A stretch of 64,000 nucleotides of DNA from Streptomyces sp. PsTaAH-137 (lineage in GTDB: Bacteria > Actinomycetota > Actinomycetes > Streptomycetales > Streptomycetaceae). Shown here piece by piece: positions 17,419 to 26,154 of this stretch (position 1 is its first letter; each line of letters begins with the position of its first letter). Location: contig NZ_QLLY01000002.1 of the NCBI RefSeq assembly GCF_003259365.1, positions 310,001 to 374,000 of the forward strand. The letters are read 5' to 3'. The translations under genes were made by a program, and so were the position numbers. A model generated the notes under the pieces. That model was given only the letters and a program-made list of their open reading frames with translations. It ran no database searches and had not been told where the DNA came from.

Positions 17419-19317
17419 GTGCAGTCAAAGGTGCAGCAATCCGAGCCCTCGTCCCCCGCCGCACCCGCCCCGGCCGACGTGATCGACGTCGAGCAGGCGG
17501 AGGCGGCCCTGGTCGAGCACTATCCGCGCCTGGTCCGTCTCGCCTATCTGGTGCTGCCGCCGGGCCTCGGCCGCAACCGCCGGGTGCTCACCGCCCACTC
17601 CGTCGCGCAGCGCGCGCTGCCCCGCGGCCGGACGGCGCCCGCGCCGACGGCCGCCGGCGACCCGGGCTACGCCTACGTCCGGCTGCGGGTGCTGCGCAGC
17701 GCCCTGGACGCGGGGCTTCCGCTGCGCCGCGCGGCCTGGCCCAAGCGCGCCCAACTGCCGCCGCTGCTGCCGCAGGTGTGGGGGCTGCGGCTGTTCCCGA
17801 AGTCCGGCGGCGCCGATGAACTCGCCCTGGACCAGAAGCTCTCCGCGCTCGACGGCCCGGCGCGCGCCGCGTACGTGCTGCGCGGTCTGGAGCGGCTCGA
17901 CGACACCACGGTCCGCACGACGCTGCTGGCCGCGGGCTGCACCCCCGACGTCGCCGCGACCGCGCTGACCGCGGCGGCGGAGGTCGAGACGCAGCCCGCG
18001 CTGCTCGCCTCCCCCGAGTTCGACGCGTGCTCCCTGCACGCCCGCCCCACCGACCTGATGCGCCGCCGCCAGCACGCGAAGGCCGCCGTCGTCGGGCTCG
18101 CCGCGCTCGTGGTGTGCGGGGCGCTGCTCGGGCTGCCCGGCAGCGACAGCTGGGGCCCCGACGGCGCGGCGGCGCCGCCGTACGCCCGCAATCCGGCGGG
18201 CCAGGCCGCGCTGGATCCGGCGAAGCTGACGCGGGTGGTCCCGACGGCCTGGGAGAGTTCCGCGCGCCTGGACTTCTCGGTGTGGCCCGCGCGCGGCCCG
18301 CTCGCCGACGACACGGACCTGCTGCGCCGTGCTCTCGCGGTGTGGGCGCGGCCCGGCCCGTCCGTGCAGGTGTCGGCGACGCCCGGCACGGCGGCGGGCG
18401 CGCCGCCCGGACCGGCGCAGTTGCTGTACGCGGGGGAGATCGACCAGGCGCGCGTCGTCGTCCTCTACGACGGTCTGCGCGTCGTCCGCTACGCCGAGCC
18501 GATGAGCGGGACGAGCGGCGCCGCCCTCGACTTCGCGCGGGTCGACGGGGCGGACGCGGCCGGGTCGAGCGCGGTCGTCCTGGACCGCGCGGACGGCAAC
18601 GTCCGCTATCTGACGGCCCCTTGGGTGACCGGGGCCGCCGTCCGCGATCTGCTGAAGCCGGACGCGGCGGCCCTGAAGCTGTCCCGTACGGCGGACGGCG
18701 CCACCGCGCCGTTCGCCAGCCCGGCCGTCTCCAGCGGCTGTACGTCGTGGAACGCGCTGGCGCTGACCGACGCCACCGGCACCCGGCTCACCACCGACCT
18801 GGGCGAGCTGGTCCCCGCGCGGCTCACCTCGGGCAGCCCGGACGCGCCGCGCGACTCGGCGCCCGCCGACTGGGCGGCCACCGCCTGCTCGCTGGCCGCC
18901 GACCGCTCGCACGGGGTGCGCTCGGTCAACTCCTGGCCGTACGCCGAGCAGGAGCTGCCCGAGGCCAACGGCACCGCGGAGTGGGTGTGCACCCGCGCCG
19001 AGACCTGGCAGGGCGGCAGCCCGCGCACCCTCGGCCTGTTCCGCACCCCGGGCGCGACGGCCGCGGTGGTCGCCGCGAAGTCGCAGACCTCGCCCGCGTG
19101 CGGCTCCCGCTACCCGCTGGTCCTGGCCGGGGTCCGCTGGAAGTCGCGGGCCGGGGTCTGGTACCTCATCGCGGCGGGCAGCAAGAAGGTCGACGCGGTG
19201 ACGGCGGCGGGGTCCACGGTCCCGGGGAACCTGCTGGCGGTGAAGGTGGCGCGAGGCGCGAAGGTGTCGCTGACCGGGAGCACGGCGGGCGGCGCGAAGG
19301 TGACGACGCTGAAGTAG
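17419..19317 (+). CDS. Large membrane-anchored protein with a sigma-factor-like N-terminus
   Basis: 632 residues from a GTG start 43 bases after the GH89 gene, probably in the same transcript. Residues 25-60 (EHYPRLVRLAYLVLP ... VLTAHSVAQRALP) and 140-190 (LSALDGPARAAYVLRGLERLDD) look like degenerate ECF sigma regions 2 and 4. One membrane helix follows (VVGLAALVVCGALLGLPG, about 218-235), then an ~390-residue extracytoplasmic part with several Cys. No sigma activity is expected if it is membrane-bound. I know of similar unannotated Streptomyces membrane proteins, but no function. Confidence 0.65.
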   Translation: MQSKVQQSEPSSPAAPAPADVIDVEQAEAALVEHYPRLVRLAYLVLPPGLGRNRRVLTAHSVAQRALPRGRTAPAPTAAGDPGYAYVRLRVLRSALDAGLPLRRAAWPKRAQLPPLLPQVWGLRLFPKSGGADELALDQKLSALDGPARAAYVLRGLERLDDTTVRTTLLAAGCTPDVAATALTAAAEVETQPALLASPEFDACSLHARPTDLMRRRQHAKAAVVGLAALVVCGALLGLPGSDSWGPDGAAAPPYARNPAGQAALDPAKLTRVVPTAWESSARLDFSVWPARGPLADDTDLLRRALAVWARPGPSVQVSATPGTAAGAPPGPAQLLYAGEIDQARVVVLYDGLRVVRYAEPMSGTSGAALDFARVDGADAAGSSAVVLDRADGNVRYLTAPWVTGAAVRDLLKPDAAALKLSRTADGATAPFASPAVSSGCTSWNALALTDATGTRLTTDLGELVPARLTSGSPDAPRDSAPADWAATACSLAADRSHGVRSVNSWPYAEQELPEANGTAEWVCTRAETWQGGSPRTLGLFRTPGATAAVVAAKSQTSPACGSRYPLVLAGVRWKSRAGVWYLIAAGSKKVDAVTAAGSTVPGNLLAVKVARGAKVSLTGSTAGGAKVTTLK

Positions 19318-19409
19318 GGCCTTCTGGCGGACCCCTTGCTGACGATCACGTAAAGAAAGTCCCCGCAGGGGGCTGTACCCCCACGTCTACCCGTCAGTAC
19401 ATTGACGCC

Positions 19410-20303
19410 ATGTCTAATACGCGCGTCACGCTGAAGGCACGCCAGGTGTCCTTCGCCTGGGACAAGACCCCGCTGCACTGGCTCCCGGACGACCCGTTCG
19501 CCACGCACACCATCAACGTGCTGCACCTGCTCCTTCCGGCCGGTGAGCGCTGGTTCGTGCACGTGTACAAGCAGGTCCTGCCCTACATACGGGACGACCG
19601 GCTGCGTGAGGACGTCATCGGGTTCATCGGCCAGGAGGCCATGCACTCCCAGGCCCATGACGAGGTGCTGCCGCACCTGCGCGAGCAGGGTCTCGACCCG
19701 ACGCCGTACACGGCCCAGGTGGACTGGTTCTTCGAGAAGCTGCTCGGCGACCGGACGCTGCCGCCGGGCAGGGCGCGCGAGTGGTGGCTGATGGAGCGGG
19801 TCGCGCTGATCGCGGCGATCGAGCACTACACGGCGTTCCTCGGCGACTGGGTGCTGAACGCGGACGAGCTGGACCGGCGCGGCGCCGACCCGACCATGCT
19901 CGACCTGCTGCGCTGGCACGGCGCCGAGGAGGTCGAGCACCGCTCCGTGGCCTTCGAGCTGTTCGAGCACGTGGACGGCAGCTACCGGCGCCGGGTGCGC
20001 ACCTGGGCCACCGCCTTCACGGCGCTGGTCTTCCTGTGGCAGCGCGGCGCGCGGTTCTTCATGGAGAACGACCCGACGCTGGTCGACGGCAAGGCCGGCT
20101 TCAAGGACTTCTACCGGGGCGGCAAGCAGGGCGTGCTGCCGTCGACCGGCGCGATGATGCGGTCCATCCCCCGCTACCTGAGCCGGAGTTACCACCCGGA
20201 GCAGGAGGGCGACACCGCGCAGGCCGTCGCCTATCTCGCCGCCTCCCCCGCGGCGACCGCCGCCGAGGCCCGGACCGCGGGCCGGACCGGAGCCGCCCGA
20301 TGA
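19410..20303 (+). CDS. Ferritin-like metal-dependent hydrolase (PF10118 type)
   Basis: 297 residues of the COG3687 family, predicted metal-dependent hydrolases with a di-iron-like helical bundle. Conserved metal ligands are visible in FIGQEAMHSQAHDE (near residue 75), MERVALIAAIEHYTAFLGD (near 130) and LLRWHGAEEVEHRSVAFE (near 170). Its stop overlaps the start of the ferredoxin-reductase gene (ATGA), so the two are coupled and the reductase likely supplies electrons. This makes an oxygenase-like role on a lipid or other hydrophobic substrate more likely than a simple hydrolase. A TetR gene follows. Confidence 0.85.
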   Translation: MSNTRVTLKARQVSFAWDKTPLHWLPDDPFATHTINVLHLLLPAGERWFVHVYKQVLPYIRDDRLREDVIGFIGQEAMHSQAHDEVLPHLREQGLDPTPYTAQVDWFFEKLLGDRTLPPGRAREWWLMERVALIAAIEHYTAFLGDWVLNADELDRRGADPTMLDLLRWHGAEEVEHRSVAFELFEHVDGSYRRRVRTWATAFTALVFLWQRGARFFMENDPTLVDGKAGFKDFYRGGKQGVLPSTGAMMRSIPRYLSRSYHPEQEGDTAQAVAYLAASPAATAAEARTAGRTGAAR

Positions 20304-21370
20304 ACGCCCGCACCCTGACCAGGGCGGCCGTCGTCGCGGGCGCCGCGCTCGTCGTCCGGCGCGCGCTGCGCCGCCGTGTGCAGGGCTCCCCGCTGTGGCC
20401 GATGCCCGCCCTGGAGGAGCCGGTCTCGGGACGGCCGCGCGCCCGCGCGCTGCGGCTGCTCGTCGCCGGGCACGAGGAGATCGCCGACGGCGTGGTGCAG
20501 CTCCGCCTGGAGGGGTACGACCTGCCCGCCTGGCGGCCGGGCGCCCACCTCGACCTGGTCCTGCCGTCCGGCCTCCTCCGGCAGTACTCGCTGTGCGGCG
20601 ACCCGGAGGACTCCTCGTCGTACACCGTCGCCACCCGGCTGATCCCGGAGAGCGAGGGCGGGCGCGGCGGATCGCGCGAGGTGCACGAGCAGGTGCGGGA
20701 GGGCGCCGAGGTGGAGGTGCGCGGGCCGCGCAACCGCTTCGCGCTCGACACGGACGCCCCGGCCTACCTGTTCGTCGCGGGCGGCATCGGCATCACCCCG
20801 ATCCTGCCCATGCTCCGCGAGGTGGAGGCGCGCGGCGCCGAGTGGCGGCTGCTGTACGGGGGCCGGAGCCGGTCCTCGATGCCGTTCCTGGAGGACGTGG
20901 TGAAGCTGGGCGGCGACCGCGTCACCGTGGTCCCCCAGGACGAGGCGGGCCTGCCCGACCTCGCCGCCGCGCTCACCGCCACCGCGCCCGGCACCGCCGT
21001 CTTCTGCTGCGGGCCCGAGGGGCTGATGGCGGCCGTGGAGGCGGCGCTGCCGGAGGGCCGGACCCTGCATCTGGAGCGGTTCGCGCCCCGCAGCACGGCC
21101 GACGGGAACAGCGCGTTCGAGGTGGAGCTGCGGCGCAGCGGCAAGGTCGTCGACGTCGCCGCCGGGTCCACGGTGCTCGCGGCGGTCCGCGCGGAGCTGC
21201 CCAACGTCGCGTACTCCTGCGAGCAGGGCTTCTGCGGAACGTGCCAACAGCGGGTCCTGGAGGGTGAGATCGACCACCGTGACGAGCTGCTCACCGACGC
21301 CGAGCGGGACGACTCGATGCTGATCTGCGTCTCGCGGGCGCGCGGTGAACGTCTCGTGCTCGACCTGTAG
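20300..21370 (+). CDS. Ferredoxin reductase with C-terminal 2Fe-2S domain (PDR/VanB type)
   Basis: 356 residues. A short N-terminal basic/hydrophobic lead is followed by an FAD/FMN-binding barrel (WRPGAHLDLVLPSG, RQYSLCGDP), an NAD(P)-binding domain (FVAGGIGITPILPML) and a plant-type ferredoxin domain with ligands in YSCEQGFCGTC and LICVSRA. It passes electrons from NAD(P)H through flavin to the 2Fe-2S cluster and on to an oxygenase. The partner is most likely the ferritin-like protein whose gene overlaps it. Confidence 0.9.
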   Translation: MNARTLTRAAVVAGAALVVRRALRRRVQGSPLWPMPALEEPVSGRPRARALRLLVAGHEEIADGVVQLRLEGYDLPAWRPGAHLDLVLPSGLLRQYSLCGDPEDSSSYTVATRLIPESEGGRGGSREVHEQVREGAEVEVRGPRNRFALDTDAPAYLFVAGGIGITPILPMLREVEARGAEWRLLYGGRSRSSMPFLEDVVKLGGDRVTVVPQDEAGLPDLAAALTATAPGTAVFCCGPEGLMAAVEAALPEGRTLHLERFAPRSTADGNSAFEVELRRSGKVVDVAAGSTVLAAVRAELPNVAYSCEQGFCGTCQQRVLEGEIDHRDELLTDAERDDSMLICVSRARGERLVLDL

Positions 21371-21403
21371 CGACCACGGCGGTGACCGGCGCAATCGGCT
21401 CGG

Positions 21404-21409
21404 TAGAGT
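21404..21409 (+). promoter_or_regulatory. -10 element TAGAGT of a leaderless promoter
   Basis: TAGAGT ends seven bases before the ATG at 21417. A GTGACC at about 21382-21387 gives a plausible -35 box with a 16-base spacer. No ribosome binding site lies before the gene. Confidence 0.5.
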
Positions 21410-21416
21410 GTTCGGT

Positions 21417-22109
21417 ATGGCTACCGGGGTGCGGCGCAGAATGGGAGTCGAGGAGCGGCGACGGCAGTTGATCGGGGTCGCCCTCGAACTCTTCAGCCAC
21501 CGCTCCCCCGACGAGGTCTCCATCGACGAGATAGCGGCCGCCGCGGGGATCTCGCGACCGCTCGTCTATCACTACTTCCCGGGCAAACTCAGCCTGTACG
21601 AGGCCGCGTTGAAGCGGGCCGCCGAGGATCTGGCGGAACGTTTCGAGGAGCCCCGGGAAGGGCCGCTCGGGGCCCGGCTGCTGCGCGTCATGGGCCGGTT
21701 CTTCGACTTCGTCGACGAGCACGGGCCCGGTTTCTCGGCGCTGATGCGCGGGGGGCCGGCCGTCGGCTCCTCCGCGACGAACGCGCTGATCGACTCCGTG
21801 CGGCAGGCCGCGTACGTCCAGATCCTGGCGCACCTGGGGGTCGTGTCCCCGTCGCCCCGGCTCGAACTCGTCGTCCGGTCGTGGATCTCGCTCGCCGAGT
21901 CGACGGCGCTGATCTGGCTCGACGGGCGGCGCATTCCGCGCGGGGAGCTGGAGCTTCAGCTGGTGCACGATTTCGCGGCGCTGGCCGCTGTCAGCGCCGC
22001 GTACGACTCCGAGATGGCGGCGCTGTTGCGGCGCCTTCTCTCCGGGGAGCCGGTGGACGGGCCGTTCGCCGAGTTGATCGGGCGGTTGTCCGGGCTGGCC
22101 GCTGTCTGA
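21417..22109 (+). CDS. TetR family transcriptional regulator
   Basis: 230 residues. The N-terminal TetR helix-turn-helix is strong (RRQLIGVALELFSHRSPDEVSIDEIAAAAGISRPLVYHYFPGKLSLY), and the C-terminal ligand domain is all helical and unassigned. It lies 46 bases downstream of the oxidoreductase pair and probably controls it. The gene seems to have its own leaderless promoter, so it may be expressed even when the pair is off. Confidence 0.9.
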   Translation: MATGVRRRMGVEERRRQLIGVALELFSHRSPDEVSIDEIAAAAGISRPLVYHYFPGKLSLYEAALKRAAEDLAERFEEPREGPLGARLLRVMGRFFDFVDEHGPGFSALMRGGPAVGSSATNALIDSVRQAAYVQILAHLGVVSPSPRLELVVRSWISLAESTALIWLDGRRIPRGELELQLVHDFAALAAVSAAYDSEMAALLRRLLSGEPVDGPFAELIGRLSGLAAV

Positions 22110-22127
22110 GTTTCGGGTGCGGCGCCG

Positions 22128-22187
22128 TCGTGGCTGGTCGCGCCCACGCGGCGGAGCCGCACATCGATGCGGCCCCGCGCCCCTGCC
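22128..22187. repeat. Degenerate copy of the intergenic GC-rich repeat
   Basis: TCGTGGCTGGTCGCGCCC is followed by a different hairpin (GCGGCGGAGCCGC) and then CCCCGCGCCCCTG. The outer parts of the standard unit are kept, while the middle has been replaced. It lies between convergent genes. Confidence 0.6.
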
Positions 22188-22198
22188 GGGGCCCGCGC

Positions 22199-22549
22199 TC
22201 AGCCTCGCGCCGACTTGTAGGCGGGCTCCAGGTCTCGGACCTCCACCGACAGGTGCGCGCCCTCCGGCTCCTTGATGTGTGCGGGCAGCAGAGCGAGGAC
22301 CGTCTCCGTCAGAGCCGTCTTCGCCTCCTCCGTGCGGCCTGCCAGGAGGGCGATCTCGATGTGGACCAGGTCCGCCGGCTCGGTGCCGTCGCCCACCACG
22401 GTCTCGTCGGCGCGGCGGAAGCGGGTCTTGCAGGCCGCCGTGCGGGCGCCCACGACGTCGACGCAGGCCTGGTGGACGGCCCCGGCGAGTCCGGCGCGGT
22501 CGATGCGGTCGTCGAGGGCGGCGGAGTGGTCGACGGTGATGTTCGGCAT
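22199..22549 (-). CDS. 5-carboxymethyl-2-hydroxymuconate isomerase-like tautomerase
   Basis: 116 residues with the N-terminal Pro (MPNITVDHSA) that is the catalytic base of the tautomerase superfamily. Length and sequence match the CHMI (HpcD) branch: ACKTRFRRADETVVGDG near residue 43 and HIEIALLAGRTEEAKTAL near residue 67. In homoprotocatechuate degradation CHMI isomerises the ring-cleavage product. No other genes of that pathway are near, so the substrate is uncertain. The start follows a GGAG at five bases. It is divergent from the GNAT gene with a 57-base gap. Confidence 0.8.
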   Translation of the reverse strand: MPNITVDHSAALDDRIDRAGLAGAVHQACVDVVGARTAACKTRFRRADETVVGDGTEPADLVHIEIALLAGRTEEAKTALTETVLALLPAHIKEPEGAHLSVEVRDLEPAYKSARG

Positions 22550-22593
22550 GAGGGCTCCGTGGAGTCGGGGTCGGTCCTTGCGCCCCTCACCTT

Positions 22594-22599
22594 TACGGT
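22594..22599 (+). promoter_or_regulatory. -10 element TACGGT of a leaderless promoter
   Basis: TACGGT ends seven bases before the ATG at 22607, and no ribosome binding site is present. The same arrangement occurs at five places in this window. Confidence 0.5.
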
Positions 22600-22606
22600 G
22601 ATCGGC

Positions 22607-23119
22607 ATGACGGCACAACTCGCGTTCCGCAGAGCGGACACCGGCGACCTGGGCGTTCTCGTGTCGCTCTACGACGAAGCGGCCCGCTGGATGGTCGACC
22701 GGGGCATCGACCAGTGGAAGCCCGGCCAGAAGGACGCGGACCACTTCCGGCTGCGGATGGAGGAGGGCGAGGTGTGGATCGCGGCCCTCGCCGACGGCAC
22801 CGTCGCGGGCGCCTTCGAGCTGTGGTGGGAGGACGAGGCGGCGTGGGGCGCGCAGCCGCCCGTGGCCGGGTACGTGCACCGGCTGATGGTGCGGCGCGGC
22901 GCCCCGGCCGGTACGGGCACCGAACTGCTCGCCCGCGCCGAGCGGCGCATCGCGGAGACGGGCCGCTCGCTGTGCCGCCTCGACTGCGTGGCGACCAACC
23001 CGCGGCTGCGCGCCTACTACGAGGGCCGCGGCTATACGGTCGTCGGTGAGCAGCCCTTCAAGTCCGGCGCGGGTGGCAGCAGTTACGGGGTCACTCTGCT
23101 GGAGAAACCCCTGGGCTGA
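22607..23119 (+). CDS. GNAT family N-acetyltransferase
   Basis: 170 residues with the GNAT core: LAFRRADTGDLGVLVSLYDEA at the N-terminus, the beta4/beta5 region YVHRLMVRRGAPAGTGTELL that forms the acetyl-CoA pyrophosphate loop (R-x-G-x-G-T-type), and RLDCVATNPRLRAYYEGRGYTVVGE near the end. It acetylates an unidentified amine. The last 29 bases overlap, tail to tail, the end of the PP2C gene on the other strand. Confidence 0.88.
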   Translation: MTAQLAFRRADTGDLGVLVSLYDEAARWMVDRGIDQWKPGQKDADHFRLRMEEGEVWIAALADGTVAGAFELWWEDEAAWGAQPPVAGYVHRLMVRRGAPAGTGTELLARAERRIAETGRSLCRLDCVATNPRLRAYYEGRGYTVVGEQPFKSGAGGSSYGVTLLEKPLG

Positions 23120-24728
23120 GGCGCAGGGCGAGCAGGGCGATGTCGTCCGCGCGGTCCTGGCCGAAGCAGGACATCAGGGTGTCGCAGAGGGCGTCGGGAC
23201 CGGCCGGGGCGACGGCCGCGGCGCCGCGCAGCTGATCCATGGAGACGGCCAGGTCGGTGCCGCGGGTCTCGATCAGCCCGTCGGTGACCATGAGCAGCCG
23301 GTCGCCGGGCGCGAGGGTCAGCTCTGCGGGCTCGGGGCGCGGCAGACCGAGGCCGAGCAGCGGGCCGGCGGCCTCGGCGTAGTGGGGCGCACCGTGCGCG
23401 GGCAGGATCAGCGGCGGGATGTGCCCCGCGTTCGCCACCTGGACGCGGCCGCTGCCGGGGTCGACGAGGATCAGGCAGAGGGTCGCCGTGGTGTCCGGGT
23501 GGTAGTGCTGGAGCATCCGGTCGATACGGTCCACGAGGCGGCCGGGCCGCGCGTCCTCGATGCTGTAGGCGCGCAGCGCGTGCCGGATCTCGACCATCAC
23601 GGTGGCGGCGTCGAGGGAGTGCCCGACCACGTCGCCGATGGCGGCGATGACCCCGGTGGGGGTGGGCAGCGCGGCGTAGAAGTCGCCGCCGATCTCGGCC
23701 TGTTGCGAGGCGGGTTCGTAGCGGAAGGCGACCTGGAGGCCCGGCATCCGGGGCAACTGGGCGGGCAGGAAGCTGCGTTGCAGGGTCAGGGCCACGTGGC
23801 GCTCCTGCTCGTACCGGAGGAGGGGTTCCGCGGCGAGCACGGTGGCCCGCGCCAGCTGGGCGACGAGCGGGCCGATCCGCCCGCTCGCGTCGGGGTGGAC
23901 GGGCGTGACCAGGCACACGGACAGGCCGTCGCGGCTGCGGGCGAGGACCAGACGGACGTCACCCGGTCCGACGTACACCCCGGGCCACTGCGCTCCGGGC
24001 AGGACGGCGGAGCGGATCCCGCCCCGGGCGCACGGCACCCGCCGGACCTGGGCGGCGGCCCGCTCCTCGTCGCCCGCGCCGGGCAGCCCGGTGCGCTCGG
24101 CGTGCCGGGACAGGCCGGTGTGCGCGGCACTGTCGTCGTCGAGGACGAACACGGCGGCGGGCTGCCCGGTGAGCCGGGCCGCCGCGTCGGCGGCGGCGTC
24201 GGCCAGCTCGGCGAGACAGCGGGCGCCCTGCACCTCGACGACGGCTTCGGAGAGCAGCGCGAGACGGGTGAACTGGGCCTGCGCGTCGGTGAGTTCACGG
24301 GCGCCGCGGAGCGCGGCGCGGACCACGGCGCGGATCTCCTCCGGCTCCGCGGGCACCGTCAGATACGCCTCACCGCCCGCGTCGAGCCCCTGGCAGCGGT
24401 CGACGGGACCCGAGGGGCGGGCGGAGAAGTGGACGACGGGGATGCCGGCCAGCGAGGGCAGGGCCTTGACCCTGCGGCACAGCTCGAAGCCGCTGAGGTC
24501 GGGCAGCCCCACGTCGACGAGTGCCAGGTCGGGCAGGCAGCCGGCCCGCAGCCGCACCTCGAGTTCGAGCAGCGCCTCCCCGGCGGAGGCCACGGGCACG
24601 ACGAGATGTCCTGCGCGGCTGAGCACGGCGCTCAGCGCGAAGCGGTTCGCGGCGGTGTCGTCGACCACCAGGACCGTACTGCTCTTGCTCTCCCCGGGAC
24701 GGGGATCCAGGGCGGTGGCGTTCAGCAT
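23091..24728 (-). CDS. PP2C (SpoIIE-type) phosphatase with N-terminal receiver domain
   Basis: 545 residues. A receiver domain comes first (VLVVDD with Asp23/24, phospho-acceptor Asp72 in LVDVGLPDLSG). A middle GAF-like segment (about 150-310) is followed by the PP2C-type phosphatase domain (QAEIGGDFYAAL, IGDVVGHSLDAA, LTLAPGDRLLMVTDGLIE, DDIALLALR) with the acidic metal ligands. Such proteins dephosphorylate anti-anti-sigma factors when their receiver is phosphorylated. No histidine kinase or anti-sigma gene is adjacent, so the partner is elsewhere. Confidence 0.9.
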   Translation of the reverse strand: MLNATALDPRPGESKSSTVLVVDDTAANRFALSAVLSRAGHLVVPVASAGEALLELEVRLRAGCLPDLALVDVGLPDLSGFELCRRVKALPSLAGIPVVHFSARPSGPVDRCQGLDAGGEAYLTVPAEPEEIRAVVRAALRGARELTDAQAQFTRLALLSEAVVEVQGARCLAELADAAADAAARLTGQPAAVFVLDDDSAAHTGLSRHAERTGLPGAGDEERAAAQVRRVPCARGGIRSAVLPGAQWPGVYVGPGDVRLVLARSRDGLSVCLVTPVHPDASGRIGPLVAQLARATVLAAEPLLRYEQERHVALTLQRSFLPAQLPRMPGLQVAFRYEPASQQAEIGGDFYAALPTPTGVIAAIGDVVGHSLDAATVMVEIRHALRAYSIEDARPGRLVDRIDRMLQHYHPDTTATLCLILVDPGSGRVQVANAGHIPPLILPAHGAPHYAEAAGPLLGLGLPRPEPAELTLAPGDRLLMVTDGLIETRGTDLAVSMDQLRGAAAVAPAGPDALCDTLMSCFGQDRADDIALLALRLSPGVSPAE

Positions 24729-25220
24729 GCGACAGCCCCTCGCGGCGGACCGGTGCGGGCTCCGTCGGCCCGCACCACCACGCTACCGCCGCCCGCAAGG
24801 GGCATGTCGGCCGTTCGCGGGCCTTCACCGTTCCGAGTGGTGATGACCGCTTCCCGCCCTCAACCGCCCGTACCCGTACCGCAGTTGCCGCAGTTGCCGC
24901 AGTTGCGCGAGGGGAGTCCGGTGGGCCGCACGCCGGGTGACCGGTACAGCCCACTCCCGTGATCGCGGCAGCCACGGGTGATGTGGAGCGGGATCTCGTC
25001 GAGCACTCTCCGTACACACCGGAGGGTGGTCGGGCGGCGGCCGCGGCCCTGCTCGGCCGGGGCCGCACGGCCCTGGCCTGCGCGAGCGGCCTGATGGCGC
25101 CCGGGGCGGCCCGCCCCGTCCCCTGGGGCCCGGTCTCGTCCGCAGGGCGTAGCAGGTGCGGGCGTGACCCGACCGAGGGATGATCTGACAGGGGCCGGAA
25201 ATCTGGCAGACTCGGTGACT
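24729..25220. other. Intergenic region with a short tandem repeat
   Basis: No convincing gene is seen in these 490 bases between the divergent PP2C and PAP2 genes. CCGCAGTTG is repeated three times without gap at 24879-24905, followed by a partial fourth copy. A short frame at 24959-25183 lacks a ribosome binding site and typical codon use. Near the right end CTGACA (25186) and CAGACT (25207) at 16-base spacing may form the PAP2 promoter, very close to its ATG. Confidence 0.5.
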
Positions 25221-26087
25221 ATGGGTGAAACGACCGTGACAACACTGGACGGCCGACCAGGACCCGCCGCCTCGTCCGACGCGGAGGAATCCCGCGCGAC
25301 GCAGAGCGCCGGCGGTTTCCTGCGCCGCCTGCGTATGCCGCGGCGTCCCCGGCTCTGGTTCGAGATCCTGCTGATCGCGGTGAGCTACTGGACGTACTCC
25401 CTGATCCGCAACGCGGTCCCGGAGCAGAGAGCGAAGGCGCTGCGGAACGCGGACTGGATCTGGTCCCTGGAGCACCATCTCGGCATCGCCGTGGAGCAGA
25501 GCGTCAACCACACGGTGAACGCGGTGACTTGGCTCATCATCGGTATGAACTACTACTACGCGACCCTGCACTTCGTGATGACGCTCGGGGTGCTGGTGTG
25601 GCTGTTCCGCCGCCATCCCGGGCGCTACGCGGCGACCCGGCTCGTGCTGTTCGCGACGACGGCGGTCGCCCTGGTCGGCTACTACTTCTTCCCGCTGGCC
25701 CCGCCGCGCCTGATGAGCGGCGGCCACTTCATCGACACGGTCGCGGTGCACCAGACCTGGGGTTCGATGGCCTCCGGGAACCTGAAGAACATGTCGAACC
25801 AGTACGCGGCGATGCCCTCGATGCACATCGGCTGGTCGCTCTGGTGCGGCCTGACGATCTTCGCGCTCGCCTCGGCGCCGTGGGCCAGGATCCTCGGTCT
25901 GCTCTACCCCGTGGCGACCCTGACGGTGATCGTGGCGACCGCCAACCACTTCTGGCTGGACGCGGTCGGCGGGATGCTCTGCCTGGCCTTCGGGTTCCTG
26001 GTGGCGCGGCTCTGGTACGGGACGCTGCCCTACGCCCTGCCGCGCCTGGTGGCGACGCGGCGACCGGGCATCCCGATCAAGGCGTAG
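25221..26087 (+). CDS. PAP2-family membrane phosphatase/phosphotransferase
   Basis: 288 residues with a polar N-terminus (about 45) and about six membrane helices. The PAP2 catalytic motifs are seen in AMPSMHIGWSLW (near residue 200) and ANHFWLDAVGG (near residue 245). The layout is that of the PAP2_3 / inositolphosphotransferase (Ipt, AUR1-like) branch, so lipid phosphate transfer or hydrolysis on the outer face of the membrane is expected. It ends 67 bases before the end of the convergent amidohydrolase gene. Confidence 0.85.
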   Translation: MGETTVTTLDGRPGPAASSDAEESRATQSAGGFLRRLRMPRRPRLWFEILLIAVSYWTYSLIRNAVPEQRAKALRNADWIWSLEHHLGIAVEQSVNHTVNAVTWLIIGMNYYYATLHFVMTLGVLVWLFRRHPGRYAATRLVLFATTAVALVGYYFFPLAPPRLMSGGHFIDTVAVHQTWGSMASGNLKNMSNQYAAMPSMHIGWSLWCGLTIFALASAPWARILGLLYPVATLTVIVATANHFWLDAVGGMLCLAFGFLVARLWYGTLPYALPRLVATRRPGIPIKA

Positions 26088-26154
26088 GGCGATTTCTCCA
26101 CAGATCAAGTAGAAAGCGCGTTCTGATCATGGGGCTCGGGGGTCCCCTGCGCTC

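Noticed and set aside
23046..24962. 638-codon plus-strand frame opposite the PP2C gene
   Set aside because: It is an antisense shadow of a receiver-PP2C protein with all its motifs; the shadow has none.
24959..25183. Possible 74-codon gene before PAP2
   Set aside because: No ribosome binding site, poor codon bias, and it overlaps the likely PAP2 promoter.
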